Shown: positions 38,301-50,300 of the stretch, piece after piece
How positions within the stretch are numbered: the stretch's first letter is position 1
Layout of the letters: the number at the start of each line of letters is the position of its first letter
Source of the DNA: Sipunculus nudus
Taxonomy: Eukaryota > Annelida > Sipuncula > Golfingiida > Sipunculidae
Assembly: GCA_026874595.1 (NCBI GenBank)
Contig: CM049306.1
Span: 42,598,019 to 42,662,018 of the forward strand
DNA: 64,000 bases
Direction of reading: 5' to 3'
The notes under the pieces: model-generated
Seen by the model: only the letters and a program-made list of their open reading frames with translations
Database searches by the model: none
What the model was told of the DNA's origin: nothing
Position numbers and translations under genes: made by a program

Positions 38301-41300
38301 AACTCCTTCCCTTTGACATTTCTTTCTGTAGCAGGGTTTGCAATAAAACACCCACCAAGAGTTGTCAAAGGTCATTTATATTCTGACCAATGAGAGCTAA
38401 TTATCGCCGTTCTTACTTTGAAACCCATAACACTCTCACTTGTTGGAACATTCTTGGCCCTCTGCCATTTCCCTGGTGGCGAAACGTAACAATCCCTTCC
38501 ATTGAAGGCAGTATTTAGGTGAAAGGAGGTATAGAACGAATGTAGAGTAACCACTACGTTCGGAGTTAATTTTAATTAAAGTCTAAAAATGCATTTCAAA
38601 TGAGACTTTCGTGTTTGCAAGTTAGTATTGCACTGCCATATGAAGCTTTAATTACTTGTTTTGAGCTGCTATCTTCAGAGAGATACGTATATCTTACGAT
38701 AACGTATTAAGGTGCTCCAGTTTTTAATTGTGAAGCGGAAATAGAGGTTATTTTGTGTGTAGATTTAGCGCTATACAAAATAAATACACATGTAGTCACA
38801 TTTACTACGTCAGAAAAGTACCTCCGAATTAAATATAACATAAAAGTTAGTATGATGAACCTTTTCAAGCTAGCATTAAATGAATATGTAATATGCAAAT
38901 TAGCTGTCGCCATTATTCGAACTTCTTATTTTGTTCACATCTCTCTTAGTTCTTGTCCTGCTTTAGAGATTAAGGTGTCTACACCTATGTTTTCCTGGTA
39001 GAGGAGTATGATGAACCGTTTCAAGCTACCATTCAGTTAATATTTAATATGCAAATAAGCTGTCGCCGTTATTGGAACTTCTTATTTTGCTCATATCCCT
39101 CTTAGGTCTCGTCCTATCTTAGAGATTAAGGTGTCTTCACCTATATTTTCATGGAAGAGAACTATGATGAACTGTTTCAAATTAACATTTAATGATTTTT
39201 TTATGCGCAAATTAATTGTCGCCATTATGAAAATTTCTAGTTTTAATTGTATCTCTCTAAAGTCTCGTCCTTTATGTGTCCTTCGGTTGATTGGAGACGA
39301 CAAAAGTAAGAAAGTAAGAATGTTTCTACTCAAATCACCAGAGGCGGCGTTGTGAACTTTGCTTGGAGATGGAAATCAATGCGGAACTAAGTTTGTGCAA
39401 GAATGTCTGTAGTCACCTAGTTTCGTATTACTGTTATTTCTGACTATGTTTTTTCGGATTCCGAGGCGAACATCTTTATTTTTGTAATCCGAACAGTTAC
39501 TTAACAAATTTTGATATGACGTAAATACTGAGCCGATCCCGGAATCGAACCCATGACGTGCATGCTGCACTGGCGAAACAGTTCGGTCCGCTTTTATCAA
39601 ATTAGTCATTATTTTCTTTATAACTTGCAAACTAAGTGAAGAAGTGCAGATGCTCTTGCTGTTGCGAAAAGAACAAGACTGGCTACACCATTAGTACAAG
39701 GAGATTTGAGATTTTCACCGATTATCTTTAAATGTTCGCGACAGAGGTGTTCAATTGTTTTAAATAAAAATGTCGAAAATTAAGCTCCATATTCCAGACA
39801 TATCTGCCTTCATGGTGGCAATGGTGGAGGTCACTCATTATAGCAGCCAATACCGGCAACGTAACACCCCTATATCAACTTAACCAGTTTTATCCTGACT
39901 GGCAGTGCAGAGTTCAAAACAAACTGGATGTTCCCCGCTTTAAGCAGTGCGCCAGACAAAGTCAGGATTTTAGAATCCTTTAAACAATTCAAGGAACTCT
40001 ACAGAATAAGTAAATGTTCCATAACGTTTACTGCGGCTGTATAAAATCAGCGACGCTGTTCACTGGTAAGGACTTCTTCGAGTTTAAACGATTTCGTAAC
40101 CACCTACGAGCAGGATTCTCAGGGGGTAGCTGAAAGAGTTTGAGAACGTATCGCGTGTGAAAGCTAAATTCGTTATATGAATCCGTTTTGCACTTTCCAT
40201 GTGAAAGTGGTAAGTATAAGCTTATATTAAGGATTTACTGACCAATCCAGCTCATTTATAATAATCTTTCATTTTTTTTATGGCAACTTCATTTATCACT
40301 TTCACTTAATTCGTTGATATCAAGACAATTGACTGATGACTATAGTGGTCTTAATACCCCTAAATTTGCCAGCATCACGGCCTATTGAGACCTAAAACAC
40401 AATACTTTTAGATAGCAGGTGCAAATGTCACAGACACAGACTAATAGAACACACACAACATTTTCAGTTGTAAAAAAATAAATGTGAATTAGCATTTCTT
40501 AATTTTTTAACGTAATTCGTCACCATGAAAACTTGGATTATAGTTATTTTAGTTTTTAAGACAAAACTAGCTAAAGCTGCTACTTTACATTAAAAATCTA
40601 CAATATATTAAAATTTGTAAAGACAGGCAGTGATTGCTCACGATTTATCAGCGACTGGGGAAAAATGCATATGATGAAATAACGTAATTGCACTCTGCTT
40701 TGTCATATCAGTTAAAGCACAACGTTTTAGTTTTTTTTCTATCTGTAACAATAAGAACACACTAAGGTACAGGAGTTTCTTTTGTTTTTATAAATATATG
40801 TTCTATAAACAATATTTTATACTTTTCTTTTATTTTTACTTCATTTTCATATCAGTCCCTAATACTCTTCAAAAGGTAAATGTGCATCGTTAAAACAAGG
40901 ATATAGATGCTTTTATTTCTGAGATAGGACAAGGACTTAGGTATTATGGTATAATGCCGATGCCTAATTTGCTAATTAAAAAGAAATCATTAAATGATAG
41001 TTTGAAATGATTCAACATACTACTTTACCATGAAAACATAGTTGTAGACAGATTTATCTCTAAGAAAGGACAGGAGTTAAGACCAATATGAGCAAAATAA
41101 GAAGTTACTATAATGGCTACAGCTAATCTACATATTACAAATTAAAAAAACCATCAAATGATAATTTGAAACAAAAATCCTTGACCATGAATATATGGGT
41201 GTACACACCTTTATCTCTAAGATTGGACAAGGCCCAAGAGAGATAAGAGCCAAACTGGAAGATCCAATAATGGCGACTGCTAATTTGCATATTAAAAATC

Positions 41301-44300
41301 ATTAAATGGTAATTTGAAACGGTTCATCATATTCCTTAACCATGAAAACATAGGTGAAGACACCTTAATCTCTAAGACAAGACAAGATGCAAGAGAGACA
41401 AGAGCAAAACTAGAAGTTCAAATATTGGCGATGGCTAATTTGCATATTAATGGCTTTTATGCAAAATGTTCAAAGGTGTCAGGACGACATCCTCTCGTAT
41501 ATTAATAAATAGGGTCCAAAGGTCATGAAACTGCAAAAATAGTTTATGCGGACTCGAATGCGCCCTTCACTCGAAATCGAGGGTTTGACTGCCGGACTTC
41601 AGATTGAGTCATATGGAATGTCAACAAGCATTAAACAAGCAATGACGGGTCACCAGGCATACGTGTCTCATTTGGTTTTGAATTCTTATTTTCTGTATGG
41701 GACCCTGTCATTTGTTACGATCTATACTGTAATAACCGGCAACATTTTAATAACGGTCAATATTGTAATAAAATGGCCAATATTGTAATAACGGTCAATC
41801 TTTGAATGACGAATTGACAATATGGTAATAACCAAAACCTGCTTATATAAGTTATACTGTAAGAAAAACTCAAAGATTTAAATGCCCTAAATGTAAATTT
41901 TAAAGGTTAGAACATTAAAATATTTCATGGAAAATTAATTTAGACGACATCAGTGGTGACATATCATTAACTCGTTTAAGTTAAAATAAAAAATGTGTAA
42001 AGTTACTGGATATCTATCATGACCATATACGTTATGATTAAATTGCGGTCACCTCAACAATATATCGCCCGATTTCATTTAACAACCTCAACAACCTCCC
42101 CCCCCCCCTGCACGTCATCGTCCAGCACGAAAGTGACACATCTCGTTCTTCCAGCCGTCCAATTAGGCCGGGAGGCTTGTTCCGGCTAAATGCTCAAATT
42201 CAAGGCCCACCAACGGTAAATTTTTGTGAGAAATAAATGAAATGTATGAGGCTTTATCTTATGGCAACGATATATATATCATGCTCGTCCCTCAAAGTAA
42301 TATCCAGTAAGCCCTAGAATTCAGGATTGGGTGGGTTGGGGGGGGGGGGGGGGGTCAACCGGGGAGGGCTAATGAAAATTCTTAGAAAAAGTCCCCATGT
42401 CTGGAAAAGGGGGGTCTAAGCTGCAATTTTTTGTATGAAACCCTTAAAAACGGTCGTGGCGGATATAAAAAAAAGGGGGGGGGGGGACACCCTGCCCCCC
42501 CCCCTGATCCGCTTCTGGAATTGTACCTGAACAGCGTACTGGTATACGTATACACTTAATATACACGTAATATTAGCAGCGCTTCCATGCACCATTTTAG
42601 GGATATTGAATAAATTTGCAAAGGACAAGCATGATATCACTGCCGGAAGGTCGAACATGGTACATTTCGAAATTTTGAAGTACAATTTATCGTTGGTTGG
42701 ACTGGGATGTGATCATTTAGCGGAACAGGCCTGGCCTGATCCGGTAAATCCGCATGGAAAGAACACTTAAGGATATCGTTAAAATATTCCTGTGAAATAA
42801 ACAGTTTACACAGGAGAAACAGGATCATTTTTAAAAAGGAATGTTAAAAATAAAGATTAAACCTTAAGATGATATCTTACAAGGTCATAAATGAATAATG
42901 GTTTACTGTTTTTCCACATTTCTGAGGATAGGGTTTAGGTGCATTATACAAAATGGGTCGTAACAATTATTCCCATTAAACCCTGTTCTGCTCAAAGATC
43001 ACTTAAGGACACTCGAAATTGGCACCTGGATTTCCCAGTCATGGTTGGATTCTCTTCGGCCAAAAACAGTGCACATTTAATTAAATTTTAAATATTCGTA
43101 TAAAACCAAAACAAACCCTCTCTGTATGAACTGTTGAAAAATCGGTAAAACACAAAAAAAAAACAGCAAGATATTGCCTGTAAGTGTAAAGGGTGTTAGA
43201 ATTTGTCCAAAACTAAAAACATGTGAACAGGCCAAAATGGTTTGGTTCTCAGACACTTTTTAATAAGTCAGTGAGAGAGGTCATTTTTATTGTATTTACC
43301 TTTGTATCATTAAATTTCGATAAAGATTTCTTATGATCAGGGGCAACATAGTAATAACAGAAGCGCATCATAACAAATAGAAATTTTATTGCATTGATAT
43401 TTGTTTTCTTGGAAGAAATTGGTCAATTTCTACTGAAATTACTTTTTTATGCGGGCGGTCAAGTTTGAGGCGCGGTGCTTTAGAACGTAACCTTTTTTCC
43501 TAAAATGTTAAACAAACCAGTATTAATATATCCACAAAGCGAAAATATAATTATTATTTCATATTTCGAATTTATATGGGGACGTGAAACAGAAGAAAAC
43601 CAGACGGTCATTTTATCCAGAAAAAAAACTAACCAAGTAAAATTAAACCTTTATAGCCATAAAAATCCCAAGCCTAATGGTGATTGACTATTTTAATTTT
43701 CATTCTAAGAAACAGTTGAGCGGACTGTTGTGCAGAACGGCATTAAATAAGTTAATGTTAATAAAAATGTGTTCTATTTTAACTTGCGAAATTTATTACC
43801 AGACACAAATTATTTAACACGATTTAGAAACCTCAGTGTCACAAATTTTAATGACGTTTCAATTTTGTCATTCTGTTTCCGTATATAAATATGTGAATAC
43901 TGACCCGGATTACAACGAATACAACGAATTTGGTGTCGATGTTTATCATTTACTATGATGTTAACAGTATTCCAGACAAAATTTCCATTGTCGTATTTTG
44001 AGGATGACAGCCGAACACCCATCCTATTTTCCTCAGTTTGTGCCGTGATGATAACTTTCCCCCTTTATAACATACCCCCTCTACACATTAATAAGTTCTT
44101 ATTATATAACCAACCACCTCCCTCCAACTCCTAAATGTTCGTTTAATTCTCCTATCGAAAGAGAATGTTCTGCCACCTTTGATCTGAACCTTGAACCCAT
44201 GTTTTCTCATGATGCATTTGTCATAATATATGTGACAACGGTACTTTTACAGTGTCAAAAAAACGTAGCTTCAAACTATAAAAATATTAAAATAAAGACA

Positions 44301-47300
44301 CAAAACCAGAATGAAGCGAGCCATTTTTTATTGATGATATTGGGACGTGTTGCCTCTCAAACATGAATAGTAATAAAACAACTTACTTCACATCATGTTA
44401 GGAAAAATGGACATATAGCCTTGTATATATGATTACATATAATCTCAGGAGAATGAAAGTTAATCATTATTGATTTAATCTTAACAATATAACTGCCTGG
44501 ACTTGCCGAATAAATATACAACTAACTTTTCTTTTCCAGGTTGATGATCATGATACTGATGCTACGGTTGCCTATGACGACGACGATGATGATGTTGACG
44601 ATATACCCGATTTTATCGCTATCTTCAGAAAAAGAGATACCGACGGTGATGGAATCCCTGATTACCTTGACGATGATGATGATAACGACGGCATCCCTGA
44701 TGATGAAGATGACGATGATGACGGTGATGGTATTCCTGACGCTTTTGATAAAGACACCAAGGATACTGATGGGGACGGAATTCCCGATTATCTTGATGAC
44801 GATGATGATGGAGACGGAATTCCAGACTCCGAGGATGATGATGATGACGGTGATGGCATCCCGGATAACTTAGATGATGAAAATAAAGACTCCGATGGTG
44901 ATGGAATTCCTGATTGCTGGGAGGATGATGACGATGATGATGATATTCCCGACTTCATCGCTATATTCAAAGCCAGGGATACGGACGGAGACGGAATACC
45001 AGATTATTTAGATGATGATGATGACGGTGATGGAATTCCGGATGATGAAGATGACGATGACGATGGCGATGGAATTCCTGACCAGTTTGATGAGGACACG
45101 AAAGATGCTGATGGGGATGGCATTCCAGATTATTTAGACAAGAGCAAATACACCGCTAATAACAAAAATAACCCTGGGATGGATTCCGAGGATGCAAGAG
45201 AGGAGGAGGACAACCCTGAACCAGTGACATATGATGATGACGATGATGATGATGACATTCCAGATTTTATTGCTATATTCAGAAAAAGAGACACTGATGG
45301 TGACGGGATTCCTGATTATCTTGACGATGATGATGACAACGACGGCATCCCCGATGATGAAGATGATGACGATGACGGCGATGGAATACCTGATCGCATT
45401 GACCAAGATACTATAGACACCGACGGGGATGGAATACCCGATTATTTAGACACCGACGATGACAATGATGGAATACCAGATGATCAGGATGATGACGATG
45501 ATGGCGACGGTATTCCAGATTACGATGAAGAAGATGATGACGACGACTACCCAGATTTTATCGCCATCTTTAAGGCCAGAGACACTGATGGTGATGGTAT
45601 TCCCGATTATCTGGATGACGATGATGATGGCGATGGTATTCCTGACATAGAAGATGACGATGATGATGGTGACGGAATACCTGACTACCTGGATGAAGAC
45701 ACAAAAGATTCAGATGGAGATGGCATTCCAGATTTCATTGATAAGAATCATAATAATCCAGGAAATCATGACGCCAATGATGAATCCGCTAACCCATCGG
45801 AAACCACTACAACCGCTGCGGAGGAAACCGCTGAGGAGGATACCGGGAACCCTGGGTACCTCAATGATGATGACGATGACGATGATGATGAAATCCCTGA
45901 TTTCATTGCAATATTCAGAGCAAGAGACACAGACGGGGATGGTGTACCAGATTATCTCGATGATGACGATGATGGCGATGGAATTCCGGACGATGAGGAT
46001 GATGATGACGATGGCGATGGTATTCCCGACATTCTGGATCACGACACCAAAGATACCGACGGTGATGGCATCCCAGATTACCTGGATGATGACGATGACA
46101 ACGATGGAATACCTGACTCCGAAGATGATGATATCGATGGTGATGGTGTTCCTAATGAGCTTGACAGGGATGTAAAAGACACAGATGGTGACGGAATTCC
46201 CGATTACCTTGATGACGATGATGATAATGATGGTATACCTGACAGTCAGGATAATGATGATGATGGAGATGGTATCCCAGATTATGATGACGATGATGAT
46301 GATGACGACGATGATATTCCTGATTTTATCGCTATCTTCAAAGCAAGGGATACGGACGGAGACGGAATTCCGGATTATTTGGATGAGGATGACGATAACG
46401 ATGGTATTCCTGATAACGAAGATGATGATGATGACGGTGATGGAATTCCGGATCGTTATGATGAAGACACTAAAGATTCTGATGGAGATGGTATTCCGGA
46501 CTTCCTGGATGGTCATAATAATCGAGGGGACCCAGAAGAAGTCAGTGATAACCCTGGCGAGGACGCATCAGAAACATCCGAGGACGTCGCCAACGAAGAA
46601 CTGACGGAGTATGAATATGTCGATGATGACGAAGATGATGATGATAGTATCCCCGATTTTATTGCCATCTTTAGAGCCAGGGATACTGACGGGGACGGAA
46701 TTCCTGATTACCTTGATGACGACGATGATGGTGATGGAATTCCTGACGACGAAGACGATGATGACGATGGTGACGGAATTCCTGATGTAATAGATAAGGA
46801 CACAACAGATACTGATGGGGATGGAATACCCGATTATCTAGACGATGATGATGACGGTGATGGAATTCCAGATAGTGAAGACGATGATGACGACGGCGAT
46901 GGTATCCCGGACCATCTGGATCGTGAAACAAAAGATACGGATGGCGATGGTATCCCAGACTACCTTGATCTCGATGATGATGGTGATGGAATACCTGATG
47001 ATATTGACACTGATGATGATGGTGATGGTATTCCAGATTATCATGATGATGATGACGATGATGATGATGACATCCCCGATTTCATTGCTATATTTAAAGC
47101 AAGGGACACCGATGGTGATGGAATTCCAGACTACCTGGACGATGATGACGATAATGATGGTATTCCAGATGACGAAGATGATGATGATGATGGCGATGGT
47201 ATTCCCGATCACTATGACGAAGACACAAAAGACCGGGACAACGATGGAATTCCCGATTACCTAGATGCTTATGAGGACATAATCAAGAAAAACGGAGATA

Positions 47301-50300
47301 ACCCTAATGCAGAAAATGAATCAGCAGAAGACCAAAGTGAAAATCCTGGTACCGAAAACGATGTGGTTGAAACGTACAATGATGATGACGATGATGATGA
47401 CGACGAAATACCAGATTTCATTGCAATATTTATGACGAGAGACACAGACGGGGATGGTGTACCAGATTATCTCGATGATGATGATGATGGCGATGGAATT
47501 CCGGACGATGAGGATGATGATGACGATGGCGATGGTATCCCCGACATTCTGGATCACGACACCAAAGATACCGACGGTGATGGAATCCCAGATTACCTGG
47601 ATGATGATGATGACAATGATGGAATACCTGACTCCGAAGATGATGATATCGATGGTGATGGTGTTCCTAATGAGCTTGACAGGGATGTAAAAGACACAGA
47701 TGGTGACGGAATTCCCGATTACCTTGATGACGATGATGATAATGATGGTATACCTGACAGTCAGGATAATGATGATGATGGAGATGGTATCCCAGATTAT
47801 GATGACGATGATGATGATGACGACGATGATATTCCTGATTTTATCGCTATCTTCAAAGCAAGGGATACGGACGGAGACGGAATTCCGGATTATTTGGATG
47901 AGGATGACGATAACGATGGTATTCCTGATAACGAAGATGATGATGATGACGGTGATGGAATTCCGGATCGTTATGATGAAGACACTAAAGATTCTGATGG
48001 AGATGGTATTCCGGACTTCCTGGATGGTCATGATGATTCATCGGCTAATGTTGTATCCACCGAAGATGAAACAACTACTGAGGAACCATTTGTCCAGCAA
48101 TATGATGATGATGAAGATGACGACGATGATATTCCAGATTTCATTGCAATATTCAGAGCAAGAGACACAGATGGCGATGGTATTCCAGATTACTTAGATG
48201 ACGACGATGATAATGATGGAATTCCGGATTCTGAAGATGATGACGACGATGGAGATGGTATTCCAGACTATTTAGACGGCGATACTAAAGATACTGATGG
48301 GGACGGTATACCAGATTATCTCGATGACGATGATGATAATGATGGTATTCCTGATTCTGAGGATGACGACGATGATGGTGATGGTATCCCGGACCACTTG
48401 GATAAAGACCAAAGGGATACGGACGGGGACGGCATTCCAGATTACTTTGATACCGATGATGATGGTGATGGAATACCAGATGATATTGATACTGATGATG
48501 ATGGTGATGGTATCCCCGATTATCATGATGATGACGATGATGATGATGATGACGTTCCTGATTTTATTGCCATCTTCAAAGCAAGAGATACCGACGGCGA
48601 TGGAATCCCTGATTATTTGGACGACGATGATGACGGTGATGGAATCCCTGATGATGAAGATGACGATGATGATGGTGACGGCATTCCAGATCATCTTGAT
48701 CAAGACACCACCGATACAGATGGTGATGGTATCCCAGACTTCCTTGATGATAAAAACGATCTTGAGGTGAATGAAAATAAAGCCGAGAGTGAGGAAACCA
48801 ACCAAGCAACAGAAAACGATGATGTGATTCAACCAGAAATATATGACGATGAAGAAGATGATGATGACGATATACCCGATTTTATCGCTATCTTCAGAAG
48901 AAGAGATACAGATGGTGATGGAATCCCTGATTACCTTGACGATGATGATGATAATGACGGCATCCCTGATGATGAAGATGATGACGATGATGGAGACGGT
49001 ATTCCGGACGCTTATGATAAAGACACCAAGGATACTGATGGAGATGGAATTCCTGATTATCTTGACGACGATGATGATGGAGACGGAATTCCAGACTCCG
49101 AGGATGATGATGATGACGGTGATGGCATCCCGGATAGCTTAGATGATGAAAATAAAGATTCAGATGGTGACGGCATTCCAGATTGCTGGGAGGATGATGA
49201 CGACGATGATGATATTCCAGATTTTATCGCTATATTCAAAGCCAGGGATACGGACGGAGATGGAATACCAGATTATTTAGACGATGATGATGATGGCGAT
49301 GGAATTCCGGATGATGAAGACGACGATGATGATGGCGACGGCATTCCAGATTATCTTGACGAAGATACAAAAGATGCTGACGGAGATGGTGTACCTGATT
49401 TCTTAGACACTGTGCACGACGTTCCAAAGGCAAAGGTAAATAGATTACAACCAAATGGACTGAATATGAAAATTCCATGCTAATACTTTGATTGACATTA
49501 GCAAGGAAGTAATTCACACTGACATAACCGACTGTTTTATCAAGGTTTAATAATAAACGACGGGGACAAATGACATATTTTTTATAACTTTAACAATTTT
49601 CATAAGAATTGAATGGTTCTCCGTTAAAGAAAAACTACCAAAAGTTAGACAATGTAAGGTCTTTTCCGTATTGACGTCGTTGGTTTAAATCTTTCAGCAT
49701 GCATTTGTTCTATTTCAAGGCTGTCTCAAACGTTCTGTCTTCAATAACCCTATTCTCTCAAATTTGTGCATATAAAATGGCATGGTTACAGCTAACGTGT
49801 TTGGCGTATGTTATTGTCTTTTACTTGTGCTTTCTAATAATGTACATATTATCATGTCTCTTTTTTTTACTTGGTGTGTATGTATGGCATGTGTAACTCT
49901 TGTTGTGTATACATATGTATATTTTATCATTAACATGTCTAGTATATGCTTGTATAAATTTCATTATAGGCAAAACTTCTTGACATTTAATTTTTCTAAA
50001 TAGACTATGGCTTATGCTTATATTTTACTTTATAGCAACGTGTGAAACTTAATCAAACATTTTTATGTAATTTGTTTTACTGCTATTGTAGGTAGCGGGT
50101 GCTGCAAAAGCAAAGAATCCAGCAAAGACTAACGCTAATTCTAAGGCCACCAACAAGCAAGCAAAACAAGCAACGCCACCTGTCTCCAAGGGAAAAGCTG
50201 CCCCAAAAACAGCTGGAAAAGCGCCCGTTAAAACGCCACCTCCAGCCAAAGGAAAAGGAAACGCAGCTTCCCAAAGTAAGCCACAACCCTCCGTTAAAGG

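Larger units (their letters stand above)
38231..44539 (+). other. Intron of the giant gene with inverted repeat arrays and a MITE
   Basis: Apart from the listed repeats it holds AT-rich DNA, poly-G/poly-C runs (about 42340-42355 and 42474-42505) and short open frames with no signature. 42900-43200 and 43500-44500 show nothing I can name. Confidence 0.7.

Noticed and set aside
41545-41600. Possible third tRNA-derived SINE head (GAGGGTTTGACTGCC)
   Set aside because: Poor B-box match and no A-box; too weak to annotate.
45710-46516. 268-codon minus-strand open frame (Ile/Val-rich), and similar at 46838-47212, 47321-48031, 48272-48832, 50674-51348 and 51508-52245
   Set aside because: They are antisense shadows of GAT/GAC-GG repeats (ATC/GTC/ACC codons). 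They follow the repeat exactly and have no independent features.
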